A DNA stretch of 64,000 nt from Adineta ricciae (GCA_905250025.1 CAJNOJ010000153.1:124001-188000); one strand, 5' to 3'; shown: positions 33,356 through 46,000, counted from the stretch's first letter. The notes: generated by a model not told the origin, from the sequence alone. Numbers and translations are program-made.

Positions 33356-34574
33356 ATGATCAAAATCGTATTGTTCTTGGCTACTGCTGCTGGTATAGCA
33401 AATTTTGAATCGAATGGATGTCTTTATCTTGATTTATAGGCTTGATTCACGCGCAAACGGTGCTCTATCAATGTTCCATCTGGGGTGATCCTCAATTGGT
33501 TCAATTTCCGACGAATACTCTACAGAGTGCACAGCACAGTTTTTGTTCATTCGATGGTCACGCAGTGTTGTATCGGTCAAAATATGTGCTTATTTCTGTT
33601 CGCAGTGCTCGGCACGGCGATTTGGTGCTCGACGTAAGTTTCCAACCAAAATAATCATCAACGCTGCTCATGAATTGTTAAATTTCAGTTCAATATTATT
33701 TTTTTTAATAATGCTTCTGTGCCAATCTGCACGGTGAACGCATTGGAGTTCATCACAGGTGAACGAGTATGTGATACGGGTAAGATAAAGGTTTTTCGAT
33801 GCAGAGGTAAAGAAGTGTGTCCGCAATTCCAGAGATTGTTATTCAGAAATCGAGTTCAACAGACATCAATGTTCAATACAAGCAAGCTCAATTTTCAATT
33901 TGGATTCAACGGAGATCTGGCGTAAGATATATTTCGTCATATCGTTTGGAATGAACTGTAGAATATGATTTCGTATAGAATCATTATAAGATCACATTAT
34001 TTACGACACCCGCCCATATCAATGACGGGCTCACTAGTGGAATGTGTGTTCAGGGATGTCGTTCAAGAAGTATTCAATCATTGGCAATGGAACGCACAGC
34101 CAACATGACCGATACACAAATTGTCACTAGTGTATTAGCAACGAAAGTGTGCGATTTATTCATCTCTCAATCAGTGAATAACTTTCTGCGAACAACTCGT
34201 TCATCGCCTGGTTTTGTTGAAGCTGTACGACAAGGATGTATCAGTGATGTTACTCTTACTGGCGATTCACGAGTAAGCAACTATGTCATCAATTTTATTC
34301 GTATCATATTCGTTCTTGACTCACTTTGCAGTTGGCAGGCGAAGGAATCGAGAATATCTTTGCTGATGCCATCATACAACAAGGAACTGTCTCTGTTGAA
34401 AACATCAGTCAATTGACAACGAATATTTCAAGTGTTGCCACACAAGTAGTTCAACAAGCTGAAGTTGAAACTGAAAAACTCGTCGCTTCTGCAACATGGC
34501 CTTGCCAACCCGATGTACCAGTTTGCATCATGCCATCGCTCATTCGACAACGATTGATTTCAGTGTTTGGCTGA
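33356..34574 (+). CDS. secreted RGM-C/VWD-like protein
   Basis: Signal peptide (MIKIVLFLATAAGLIHA) split by an intron (exon 1 33356-33392; exon 2 33440-33633), then CSIWGDPQLVQFP, the CxxxGDPH-type opening of von Willebrand D and repulsive-guidance-molecule C domains. Exon 3 begins at 33689 (FNIIFFNNASVPICTV). A later stretch reads IVIQKSSSTDINVQ, FSIWIQRRSG, then after an intron KITLFTTPAHINDGLTSGMC and VQGC, matching the end of that domain. The tail after another intron ends at 34574 and looks helical. The frame between FNNASVPIC (exon 3) and IVIQKSS does not join cleanly: either a short unrecognised intron or a one-base indel, perhaps in the T8 run. Role unknown. Confidence 0.55.
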
Positions 34575-35080
34575 ATGGAGATCAATGATTCGATTTTTTA
34601 AAGACAGTTAAATTTTCCAAATAACTTTTTTATTCAAGAATAAATCATATCATACGACTTTGAACCTTATAGATTGAGCGTGCAAAATAACTTGACCTTC
34701 ACCTCACACATTCAAGATATTATGAAAATTGTTTTCCTATAAGTAGTATTTTTACCAAGATAGTAAGAGCATTTGAAAAAAGTATACTTAGAATATTTTA
34801 TGTCTGCCACCGTCATCTCTGTAAGCCATCTACCTATTGCCTCTGTTCTTTTTACCGTCATCCATTAATTGTATTCTACTGGCCATTTATATCAATGAAT
34901 TAAAATTCACATTCTCCTTCACCGAGACTAGTAGCCAGGGTAACACCGCATGAATAGAACATCATATTGTCTTCGTGTCTTTGCTCTTTAAGAGATAAAC
35001 GGATAGTTGAACTAATGTTTAATGTACGATCATCGTCTTGTAGGCACTCTAATTGACAATATTTCACTTTTTTTCAGAAC
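34575..35080. other. intergenic
   Basis: AT-rich; nothing recognised. Confidence 0.4.
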
Positions 35081-35082
35081 AA

Positions 35083-35400
35083 AACCATCGTGCCCTATTG
35101 GATCTGTCGCCGAGAAAAATCATTGAGTAAAATGGCGTTAGTAAATTCAACGAATCCTACATTTAGGTCTTACATGATATTGGCTGCGAATCTGGAAATG
35201 TGACACGAGATCTTTCTATCTTTTTTAACAATGCTAGAGGTGTCGATCCAAGTTCAGAAATGACTGCTTTTGCACGAAATCAGAATGGAAAAACCAAGTC
35301 TGGCAACGACATCAAGTTTGACATAAGTTCTGCAGAAGATTTTTCAAAGCTCCATGAACTTCAGTCTGGAACTGTAGACTTGTTGATAGCAGGGATGCCT
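35083..35400 (+). pseudogene. class I SAM methyltransferase (TMT1/JHAMT-like), truncated
   Basis: One frame carries a methyltransferase N-terminal half: QNHRALLDLSPRKIIE, TAA, NGVSKFNESYI, TAG, then LHDIGCESGNVTRDLSIFF, GVDPSSEMTAFARNQ and FDISSAEDFSKLHELQ with VDLLIAG. Motif I should be D-I-G-C-G-S-G; here the second Gly is Glu. Two in-frame stops, the motif change and loss of the C-terminal half mark a pseudogene. Confidence 0.6.
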
Positions 35401-35451
35401 GTAAGTCAATATTTCCACCTGAATAAAGCACTTTCGATTTGATTAAGCTCA

Positions 35452-35953
35452 CTGGTTCGACATACCAAGGACCGTTCGAATTGTTGTCCTATCTTCGCTC
35501 AAGAAATATGCATGACAACCACATCGGACTTCGTTCGATACGAATGGAATTGTGATGGAGTATTAACCAACGATAAGAACTTTTTTGGTGAAAGTGAATA
35601 CTGTTCCTTAGACGATTCGGAGAGAACTTTGTCCACAGCCAGTATGGTTACACGTTGGAGAACAGCAAATCGAGAGCTTGCAAACACCGAGAATGACTGT
35701 ATGTGTGAAACCATGGTCAAATTCAGTGAAGCTCTCGGTAGACAAACTCCTTTGTACAAGGTATGGGAACTGTAATTTTATTATTCAAAAAGACTTGATA
35801 GATAATAAATTATGAACAAGAACACAAAAGAACTGCTTATGACTATAGTTCTCTGTCAATTTTCAGGCTGTGGCTGAAAGGTATCCAAATTATATTAAAT
35901 TTCGACTTTTCAATATCTTAAAAGCAATACGAACATTCGTTGAATATGTCGCG
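35452..35953 (+). CDS. orphan Cys-rich gene fragment, two exons
   Basis: Unrecognised. Exon 1 (ending at the GTATGG donor after LGRQTPLYK, near 35760) reads KDRSNCCPIFAQEICMTTTS, WNCDGVLTNDKNFFGESEYC, MVTRWRTANRELANTENDC. Exon 2 (AVAERYPNYIKFRLFNILKA, ending at TAG near 35953) joins in frame after an intron ending TTTTCAG. The 5' end is not found: a stop precedes the first exon in this frame and no signal exon was located. It may be the remainder of a secreted protein or part of a fusion with the decayed methyltransferase. Confidence 0.4.
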
Positions 35954-36036
35954 TAGAATAAATTGAAAAAATATTATAAAGAGTATATAAATGAGTAAAA
36001 ACAACTACGCGAAGAAATCAATGATGTTTGTTCAAA

Positions 36037-36524
36037 TCAACAGCCAACGTCTCGTTCGAGCTGTGCTTGTACTTTATTCACAGCTATTCGAACAGATTTC
36101 TCAATGGCAATATGAATCGTCTTCTTCGTTGCCGTTCGTACTAGTTTATTCAGATGAGCAGTTTTCGCATCTATTATTGGATCAACTTCCCCGTTGATCT
36201 CTTCAACAATTTGATGTTTGACTTCATTCGACGTAACATTGTGAATAGCTAGTTTCGACACTTGTTTCTCATTTTTCTCTGGATAATCTTTGATGTACAA
36301 ATCTTTATACGAATCCGGAGATGCTTTGTGCATTTCGTGGACGATATGATCCTTTTGGCTCTAAAACAATCCATACAGACGAATCGTTCGTTGTAAAGAA
36401 AAAGCCGTTTAAGCAGAGTTACTTTGAATTGTGCTGGAATTTTCGCCACACGTTCTTCAACGAAGTAGTTTGCGCGCTCAGTCAGTTCGTTTATAACGTC
36501 CGTGTTTGCAATAGCGTTTCCCAT
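36037..36524 (-). CDS. small, possibly N-myristoylated helical protein
   Basis: Two exons, 36524-36423 and 36360-36037, with a 62-bp GT-AG intron; 141 residues. Starts MGNAIANTDV, so Gly2 could be myristoylated (the sixth residue is Ala, not the preferred Ser/Thr). Continues AQFK then SQKDHIVHEMHKASPDSYKD, a charged central part and an amphipathic C-terminal helix (TATKKTIHIAIEKSVRIAVN). What looks like a frameshift in exon 1 is resolved by the intron. No family recognised. Confidence 0.55.
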
Positions 36525-36639
36525 TTGGCTTTATTTCATGCACTACTAACACGAAAAACAAACTCATACACAATTCTACCTCAAAATTCATCTACTTACA
36601 TCGAAAGAGTTATGTTGTGGTTGCCTAGATCTATATAGA

Positions 36640-37612
36640 CACGAATATAAATGTGTAAGGCATTTGCTTTTCTTCAAGCAACGTATAAATACGAAAGACC
36701 TCCCGTCAATCGATGATAATTATAGTATGGAGAATTTTGTAAAAATGTGTGTACTCAAAGGAGTGACGTCTCGTCTGTTCTGGCGTGATTTATTTCAAGG
36801 AACTGCTATTGAAAGGGCAGTAAAACGCAAATAGTACGTGATTTTTTTGTCTCCGTGAATCATACAACGCGTTAGTCAATGAATAATCGCTGTCTCAAAA
36901 AATTTTATGGAGTAGATAATGGCCAGATTACAAGTTTCACTAAGCGATTTTTGAGTAGTGTAGAAATCGTTAGACCGATTCGAGTATTAAAACTTTATTC
37001 GAATTCTAAATCTTTTACTTTAGAATTCGAGTACTCGAGTTTTAAACTATTCAACTTCTAAACCTATAAACTTAGAATTCGAAGTTTCGAGTTTTCCGCT
37101 TACCAACTCGTAAGTGGTTGATCGTAAATCCTTGAGTGTCTGATTATTAACTATTATGTAACTGTTATTTAAATATTAACCAACCGATCACTTACTATAA
37201 ATCAACGCACTATCACGTAATCGGCACCTGACTATTAAATACTATTTAACCATTTATTCACTATATGACTATGAATTATCAGTCAACTAACGGTAACGAA
37301 TCCTGTTGACATTGATCCTGACTATGCCGTTACCAGCTGCATCCTCCCCAATACCCTTGTCCTCACTCACACCCTCAAGATGATCAGATGGTTAATAAAT
37401 GATAATCCGTTAGTTAATCTCTTTAATAATTAGCATTTAGTTAGTGGATATTTAATAGCCAATTAGTTAAGAGTTTAAAACTCGAATAGTCTCTTCGACT
37501 TTTACATATATGAAATGGGAGAAAGGATTTATTTAAGAAAAGAGATCAAAAGCAGGTTTGGCCAGTCATACATGAGAAAATTGCCATCTATATCAATCAA
37601 TCATGTATTCAT
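36640..37612. other. AT-rich intergenic region with a hairpin
   Basis: No gene. Low-complexity A/T sequence full of TTAG/TTAA-like words (37080-37470) and the inverted repeat described separately. Confidence 0.5.
36997..37032. repeat. inverted repeat (14-base arms, 8-base loop)
   Basis: ATTCGAATTCTAAA (36997-37010) and TTTAGAATTCGAGT (37019-37032) can pair with one mismatch around the loop TCTTTTAC. A related word (CTTAGAATTC) recurs at about 37071-37080. Could be a hairpin or the remnant of a palindromic mobile element. Confidence 0.55.
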
Positions 37613-37614
37613 TT

Positions 37615-38397
37615 TCATTGCTTAGGTACTTTCAAATTAATCGTCAATTCAAGTAAATATTTGATATTGCTTAAAAGTGTTGCCTTAGTTCTACTTGCGA
37701 CGTCCGTAGCCGTTGACAAATAAGTATAATGATATCTATAGGGATAATATTGAAGACCTCGTTCATATTGGTATGAAGCAGTTTCACTGTCATGTACAAT
37801 AATGAGATCAGTCATATTAATTAAACGAATGATGTCTACTACACGTCGTTCGCCTGGTTTGTGATCGATGAACGCTATTGACCATCGAGGTCGATCATTT
37901 CCAACACTATTCCATTCCGAGACACGATTAATAAAACGAAATTGGTGGAGAGATGACGACATATTGTTCTGAAATTTGAGTAACCATTCGCGATCAGTGT
38001 CGGTCGAAAGAACATAACGTTTTTGCCTATCCACAGCTAATTGATGAAGAAGAAGTGTTGAATGGTAACCACAACCCATTTCCACTACAGGTCCACCATC
38101 TTTAGCTGTTAATAGAAGTGCAGCAAGGAGCGCAAGCTTATGAGACCCATAACCACTTTCTAACGGTAAAGGAACATAATGTTTGATGAGACGAAGCCAA
38201 TGAGCATTTAACTCATCTGATGGTTCTTGAACATGATTTTTTATATAATCTTCGGAATGTTGAATACTTTGGTTAGATGTTGTATCAATAATGAATTTAA
38301 GAAGTGTTTTAGAGAAAATTATATCGGAAGTAAAATATATTGTAAGTAACACTATAATAATGAATATAATACAAGAATATTTCTTGTTATTAGTCAT
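37615..38397 (-). CDS. membrane-anchored SAM-methyltransferase-like protein
   Basis: Single exon, 260 residues. Residues 8-27 form an N-terminal signal anchor (IIFIIIVLLTIYFTSDIIF region), so type II, probably Golgi or secretory lumen. The lumenal part has a Rossmann-like motif (DGGPVVEMGCGYHSTLLLHQ), an acidic strand end (YVLSTDTDREWL) and FIDHKPGERRVVDIIRL followed by LIIVHDSE, the pattern of class I methyltransferases. The substrate is unknown. The function is inferred from fold-level motifs only. Confidence 0.65.
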   Translation of the reverse strand: MTNNKKYSCIIFIIIVLLTIYFTSDIIFSKTLLKFIIDTTSNQSIQHSEDYIKNHVQEPSDELNAHWLRLIKHYVPLPLESGYGSHKLALLAALLLTAKDGGPVVEMGCGYHSTLLLHQLAVDRQKRYVLSTDTDREWLLKFQNNMSSSLHQFRFINRVSEWNSVGNDRPRWSIAFIDHKPGERRVVDIIRLINMTDLIIVHDSETASYQYERGLQYYPYRYHYTYLSTATDVASRTKATLLSNIKYLLELTINLKVPKQ

Positions 38398-41281
38398 CTG
38401 AAATGTTCAAGCAAATGGTAGATTTCTTAGTCACGAAACTGAATGAATAAAATTTTACTATGTGATCTTTTTTGTCTATATGGCAACGACATATGAGAAT
38501 ATATTCAAATGAAGCCTTATTTGTATTTCACAACCGAACGCAAAAGAAGTTGGTCGTCTCTTTCGCCGATAAAAAGTCATTTCGACGTAACATCAAGAAG
38601 AAATCACATCAGTGTATTTTGCGTTCTCTTTCTTCTGACTGTATTGTAGAATTTTTTTGTGCTAGCAATCGATGAATACGGCGAGCGCAACTTTCATCAG
38701 AACAAAAAATCATCCCGAAACGTACACCATGTAACACCTTTTTGATTGTCGAAATTCTACATACTTCTTTTCACAATTATTGATTTCAGTTGTCACTTTG
38801 TTAGTTCTCATTTATACACATGCTCTCAACATGTGGACAGATCTAGAATGAATAGAATATAGAAAGTGTGTTTCGAAAATTCGTCGTGTTAGAATGCAAA
38901 TCAATGAAAAAAACTTCGTTGATGGGCACTCGGTAGAAAGTTGTATCCACTATATGTAGATATGCGAATTTTGACGATAATCATTTATACCGAATATTGC
39001 TGAACAAAAATTTACAATCACTGCCTCGCTTTTGATTACAATTCATTGGATTTATCATATGGTGTCTCTGTGGCGGAAAATCAAGGAGAATATTTTCAGC
39101 TATTTCTATTTCGCGTATCGACTTATCTGAACCACCAGTCATTGAATATGCATATATACAATAAGAAGCGTAAGACGAATTATTATATACTCACGAGCAA
39201 CGGATAACAAAAGGTCGATGCAATGCATAATAGACGTAATCTAATTGGAAAGAATGTGTGCTCATATAACCAACGTTATAATGACTAAAGGAATTATGAA
39301 AATAGTTTAGCCATTCCTCACATCGCTTATTGGCATACCCTTCATACGATATATCGATTGAGTTATTACTACTTCTAAACGAGTTTGCGAACATAGACCG
39401 TAAGATGAAAACGTTTATTTTAGCGGGTAAATCACATCGGCTGGAACTGTGTTGTCTCCAAACCGCAGTTATCAATGGTTCAAAATAATCATCATCGTGA
39501 TAGCACGTCACTTCTGTTATCTATTCTATCCTTGCACTTTATTTAACATATCTTGGTTAATTGATTAGATACCACCATTTTTACCTGCTATCAAAGTCTA
39601 CTTATTCCACTGAATCACCTGATGATATACTGATATTAAATACGAGAGCTTATCTGACCAATCATAAAAATCTTTTCATTCAATTTAAATGATTTCATTT
39701 CTTGGTAAATTTTAAAGAGCCTAATAATTAATTTGTAAAACTTCCTGAGATGTGAATGTTGATGATGAACCGTATGCACATTGAAAATCGCTTTTCGATG
39801 GATTAATATGGCTGTGGTCCACCGAACAGAAGAGAATTTTTAATGTGCTACTATGTAGCAAACTCATCAAACACGCGTGATATTGCAAAAAGAGAAAGAT
39901 TCTAATAATTTATTAAAAATGTTTGAACAAACATGCGTTTTCTCGTTACTTCGCAACAATGTAGTAGTTGCTTAGGTGTCGTACACAGCGGAACGCCCAA
40001 ACGCATAAAGAAGAAGTTTTATGAAGCGTAAAGCATCTTTATAAATAAAAATTCATTGAATTTTAATACATTCTATCAAACCTGCTTTCGAGATTTACTG
40101 AGACGTATGGCAAATAAGAATGTATAATGATAAACGATATTGTCAAAGAAATTACTTGAATTGTTTTCAAAAGACCAGCAGTTGATATGTCATTGTGAAC
40201 TGCGCACGAATTTTCTTTGTCTTAGTTAAAAACTTCATTTTACTACTCAATGCAAAGAGAACTATAGAGCAGCAATATGCAATTGCGATTTGCCTTCTGG
40301 TCAAATTTTCAATTTGATTGGGGGTGAAAGCAGGTGAAATAACTTTTTTTCCAGAAAAATTTGCACTCGTTGTCATTGTCATCCCGAAAATCTGGTTCGC
40401 AAAAAGCAATCTCTTTATTCTATGTCAGAAACCATACAAGACGAGATCTAAGAGTGACCATGACACTAAATATCTTGACAATAGCTGACAAAGATCGACC
40501 CTGCTAAGAATATATTCGCGCAAATATTCCTGTCAAAAACGTTACCTGCATTAGGACGGGTCGGCGCGCCAACATTTGTAGTTTGTTATAAACGAACAGG
40601 AGATTTTCTGCGCCAAAATAAAACAGCATCTTTCAATTTTCCCGGGATATTGACCTTGCTGATGCACAAGTGACAATCTCTGAATCCGATACCATGATTG
40701 AATGATAGCACACGTTTGAGCCGAAAAGAAATGTAGTTATATAAAATATCATAGATTGTAACTACCATCTATAAAGTCAAAAGTACACAGTGAACAAAAG
40801 ATGCGAAATTCTGCATCTCGTAGAGAAACAGCGCGTGTACAATAGAATCGAACTTTTAGTGTTAGATTGAAAGATTTTTTTGTGACGACTAAACAATAAT
40901 AAACATGTGATCACATGAATGTTGAGAACAATGAATGTGCATAAGACACTATCATTGTATTACAATGATTATTTATCAATCGAAATGATTTTGGTAGTTG
41001 GGCAAAATTTCTTCACGACGATCTTCATTCGCTACGTCACTCGTCAATGGAGACAGTATCTTATTAAAATGTTCCTCATATAATTATAAATGGCACAAAA
41101 TTTCTACCCTTTAATTCTTTCACAGTGTGTTCGCATCCGGTTGAAGTTCATACGTCATCGAGAATGATTTTTTTTATTAAATTTTTACCATGGATATAAG
41201 ACATGACGTTTTATCTACTTCACAAAAAAAACAAAAGCTTTAAGACATGAGAGAATAAGAGTTTCTATATCCACCCTTTCA
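38398..41281. other. 2.9-kb gene-poor stretch
   Basis: No gene supported with confidence. A minus-strand frame at 39191-39511 (EEWLNYFHNSFSHYNVGYMS, QLDYVYYALHRPF) looks protein-like but lacks an ATG and has no identifiable partner exons; it may be a remnant exon. The rest is AT-rich. Confidence 0.4.
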
Positions 41282-42458
41282 CTAAGGTTCAAACTCAAAC
41301 TTTTGTATTCGTCGATTGCCATCATCGATAACGTAAAAGTTTCCTTGTCGATCGATGGATATATCCTCTGGCACAAATAACTGATGTGAAGCTCTTCCAT
41401 CACCATAACCACCAACAGCAATCCAAATATCACGCGATCTGTCTGACCAACGCATCACTCGATGGTTCAGCGAATCAGCCACGTACACATTACTCCGTTG
41501 ATCAACGAATATTCCGTTAGGACCATTCAGTTGTTTCATATGGGCACCGCTACCACGACCACCAGCAACAACAATTCCTTCTTTTGCATTTTTCAACCAC
41601 TTCATCACACGATTATTGTTTGAATCTGATACATAAACCGAATAATCTTTATCGACAGCAAGATATGTAGGATAGTGAAGTTGATCTAGACCACGACCTT
41701 TTCCATTGCCACCAGCAACAACTTTCCCACGGGACTCTCCTTCTTTCCATCGTGTTACAACACACTGCTCATGATCGCTTATATAAATAGCTCCGTCTCG
41801 ATCGATTGCTATATCTCTACAGGTAACGTTCGAAGCTATGATGTGCTGTTCGCTCGAATTTTGCAGCGACCATCTCAACACTCGACGATTTCCACTGTCA
41901 CAAATGATAATCGAATTTTTTGCTTTATCTATAACTGTATGTGTGGGCGCATGTAATTGATTGCTTTTATTGCCTCTTCCATTCCCACCAGCAATGACTT
42001 CACCTTTCGTCACATTAGATCTGCGTCTAACAATACAATTTGCAGATGAATCAGCAAAATAAATTGTTTCGTGATCATCATCATCAATGGTGATGCCTTT
42101 GACAGAACGCAGTATCATGCCTACATTGATAGAAATTCCATATTGATTCCATGAAGGATAACCTAGAACAAATCAAAAAATATATGAAACCTTAGATGTC
42201 ATACGTTCACGTGTGCCAACCTTCTGTGACTGTCATAGTGACGTTAAATAATACCTCTGTTGTTCTCGTTGTTGTTGTTACTGATTTCTTAATAATTGGG
42301 TCTTCCTTTGCTATAATGGTCAAAATAATTATTATAATGATTGCGATCAGAATGATGACACTGCTGACAAATATGACACACGTTCTTTTCTCTGATCGAG
42401 TATATTCATTTCTAAAAAACGATGTGTTCTGAGCTTTGTTTCGTACAATTTCAAACAC
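41282..42458 (-). CDS. type II membrane protein with NHL beta-propeller
   Basis: Two exons, 42458-42221 and 42162-41282, 372 residues. Cytosolic N-terminus with KRT just before the membrane helix (VIFVSSVIILIAIIIIIILTII, about residues 28-50), a Thr-rich stalk (VTTTTRTTEV), then six NHL blades with recurring signatures such as VDKDYSVYVSDSNNNRVMKW, VDQRSNVYVADSLNHRVMRW and IDRQGNFYVIDDGNRRIQKF, and AGGNGRG/AGGRGSG loops. It ends at the last blade, a complete propeller. Probably a surface protein; this architecture is common in bdelloids. Ligand unknown. Confidence 0.8.
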
Positions 42459-43057
42459 ACATACGATATATCTGATTGAGCTACTTCTGTTTGCAACACA
42501 TTCAGACTAGTCACGTTTAGCTGAAAATCATCAAACTAAATATTATTTTTCGAAAATTTATTCATTAATTACTTCATGATCAACTGTCTTATTGCTCTTC
42601 ATTAAGTGATCTTCAATACATACCGCATCAAGACAGACGATTGGAAATCGTTGTGTCGAGTATTATTTCACTTGAACGATCGTTAAGATATGGATGGTAA
42701 GTGAAAAGAAAAAAAGTCAAACAGTTTTAATACTTGATCATTGATATCGCGCAACCTTCTCTCCTTCCGTCTGAAAATATTTTAAAAAGGCTTTTTATCA
42801 TTTTAGGTTTGCTTTCGGCTGGGATATCATTTACTTCCGACGGAAGAAGGCGATAGCATTTACCAAAGCTGATTTCTACGTTCTACCGATAAAATGTTAA
42901 TATTACTGTTATCGCATGTGTATTTACAACTGAAATTAGCACGCAGTTGTTGCTATTTACTTCGAATGAAGTGAGTAAAATAAAAAAAGAACCCTGGTCG
43001 ATATCATATACGCTGCACATATTTTGCAAATTAACAGTTATAGAGGAAAGCTTCGTC
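42459..43057. other. divergent promoter region
   Basis: 600 bp between the NHL gene (minus) and the triple-unit gene (plus). No further gene seen. A TTG-initiated extension of the downstream frame to 42947 was not accepted. Confidence 0.5.
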
Positions 43058-46000
43058 ATGCGTATGAAACTCTTCTTACAATCGTTGTATAAAACTATTC
43101 GTGACAAATGGACGACATGGAATGTGTTTAATTCTCGATCAGCAGATCCGGTGATAAAACGTCGAGAAATTTTATCCACTCGTGTATATATCATTCTCGT
43201 TGTTGTGTCATCTATTATTCTCATAACATACAATTCGATTAGTGTGCAAGTCAAAGACAAGACTGTGCCATTCCCAAGTCAATCTACGTTTGAAATTCTT
43301 CAAAAGAAATACACAGATAATCTACAATGTTGGTGCACTAGAACTACAATTCCGTATAGAGAATTTGTTATAACCAAACCGATACTGCATCAAGTGTGTT
43401 CAAGTAAGTTTGTTTCTCAACGATGGATTGATTTGGTATTCAAGGTAGATTCAACATCAACTTATCCGATCGATGCTCGAACAAGTCTGAGTGCAATGTG
43501 GCAATTGATTCGATCGTTCTGTCGAATTTCAACAAGTATAGTGAACGATATACTTAATCAATTTCATGATTCTCTATTACTGACTTCTACGGCCTTAACG
43601 GAAGATTTGTTCAATGCAACAGTTCAATCGATGTTGCATTCACTACGTCAAATGGCTTCATCCAGTTTCATACAATCCATCACAGCTGTTCAGAAAATAA
43701 CTCATGTAAATCAGTTCATATCAGCATTATCAACCAATTATATTCCTATAACAAAGGAATATGGGCCTGCGCCTGGTATTTTTCCAGTTTTTAATTTTTC
43801 TTCGATACATGTATCAACTTACATTGGAATATTTGAAAATAAATACATATTGAAAAATTCTTCGAGGATCTGCTCTTGTAAAAACAATGTTTCTTGTCCG
43901 CTACCTAGCGGTTTGTATAACTACAGTGGTTCGAACAAGCTTGGAACGTATGATATGAATAAGATTCAACCGATTGCAACAGTGCCTGGTCTTATCGTGG
44001 ATTGTTTACCAATTCAAACAACACTTTCTTCGACATTAGAATGTTTTTATAATCGAACATGTATAGATCTTCTTCTTTCATTTTATTCAACACCAGATAA
44101 TATTTCAATTCTCGATGAAACTTTACCAAGTCGTTTCAACTCAACTACACGAATCGAGCATCTTATCAATGAACTTCTTGTCGAAGAAATTGTCAATGAC
44201 CTAGATTACAGCAAATATTATTCTCACTGTAATCCAGCTGTTTGCCATTATAAACATCCAAGTCGTTTCAATTGGCTTCCTCTTATCACTACTATTCTTG
44301 GTCTACTCGGTGGCATAACAACAATCTTACGCATTGTTACTCCGTACACTGTTCAATTGGTTTTATTTATGCAAAGGTATTGTTGTTCGAGACAAGCACA
44401 CGAGAACACTCAACAACAAAGTATAGCATTTGTGAAAGTAATTTGAGAATATTTCATCGAACGTTCTTTTAGATCAAACTATTCGAATTCGTTTAATAAG
44501 ACTTTTCCGAAAAGTAGAAACCAAAACAATCCGTTTAAATTTCTACACTCATTATTCCCATGACCGAAATCGTCTCAATCACGGCGTTTTATCCACACGA
44601 TTGTACATCGTTCTATTATTAATTTCCGTCTGCGTCATTGTTTTATTTTCTGATTTATCATCTCAAATAGTCGTCGAAAGAATTCCACTTCCAAGTATCA
44701 AACAATATGAAGAGCTATACACACAATATTCAACAGATGTAACATGTCCATGTACTAACATATCGTTACCTTACGGTAGTTTAATGACAATTCAAGTGCG
44801 ATATCATCAAATATGTTCGAGTGATTTTATTCAATCTTCGTGGTATGAAGTGTTCCCCGCATTAACTTCTTTAGACCTGAAAATTGATTTTCTCTTATTC
44901 GCTTCATCATACTTTCAAACCTTAGCAATATTTTGTGATTTTGCCAATATAACAATCAGCGGTGCCATCGAACGATTTTCCACAACGAATTTTGTCAATG
45001 CGCAGTTATTATCAAGCGAACTATTTCTTTCAACAATCAATTCATCACTCAACACATTCATTGAATCGGCAAGAAATGAATTTCATTACAAAATATCATT
45101 GATCAACGCATCACTTCACAGTAATCATTATGTAAGTAATATGAAGACAAATGCTCATCTTAAGCTAGCTGTCACCAAATACTTGAATGGCTCATATCAA
45201 CTGCGCATAGTAGGATATGATTTTTACGCCACTGACATTGACTATGATGACTGCTTTTGCGTTCACGATGCGACATGTTCGTTGACTTATGAAATTGTAT
45301 TAGAATATTCTTCAGTGAATATCGATTGGCAACTGGAAGGAATCCGAGGAGGTTGTACTGTTATGGATTCCGTATTGAAATCATCATTGATATGTTGGTT
45401 TAAAGCCAGTTGTTTGAGTCGATTGCGAATTTTAGCTTCTCGCGTTGGACTTTCAAATATGTTACCCATTAAACCGCTGAATAAAACAATGATCAGTCGA
45501 TATCGTGCGGATTCCTCAGTGGAAAATATTCTCGATGAAATGATGATCGAAGATTGGAATTTCTCGTATTCATTTCAGGAATTTTACCGTCAATGCAAAC
45601 CTTCGATTTGCTCATTCACTTACGAAAAGGGAACGAATATTATTTACGTAATCACTGTGATCATTAGTCTCATTGGTGGAATCAACGTGATTCTTCGATT
45701 GACTTCTCCATTTATTACGAAAATCATTCTGAAAGTTATCGATATTCTCAAACACTGTAAATCACCACAAATTCCAACAGTAAGGCAAGAAAATCATGGA
45801 CTTAACATTATCATTAGAAATCTGATGGCTCGCTTGAAACATAAATTGATAATGTTAAATATATTTGACAGTGAATCAAATAATCCTAGAACAGCTTACC
45901 GTGAACGAATGGCAACAAAGCTCTATTTCTTAATTCTCCCGTTTTTCATTTATGTCATAACTATTGGTATACTTTACTCGAATATGACTGTCGATAAGTC

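Noticed and set aside
36249..36362. Frameshift in the MGNA protein
   Set aside because: Explained by a normal GT-AG intron (36422-36361).
39191..39511. Possible enzyme exon on the minus strand
   Set aside because: Protein-like but starts with GTG and has no partner exons; mentioned only as a remnant.
40167..40409. Minus-strand open frame of 80 codons
   Set aside because: No domain, no splice partners, biased composition; likely chance.
42947..43057. Upstream extension of the three-unit protein
   Set aside because: It would start with TTG. The first ATG in frame is at 43058, and the homologous units begin there.
44421..44455. 35-bp intron or a gene boundary between units 1 and 2
   Set aside because: The 35-bp option is below the usual intron size and out of phase. 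The 52-bp intron 44421-44472 fits length, signals and phase, so the units form one gene.
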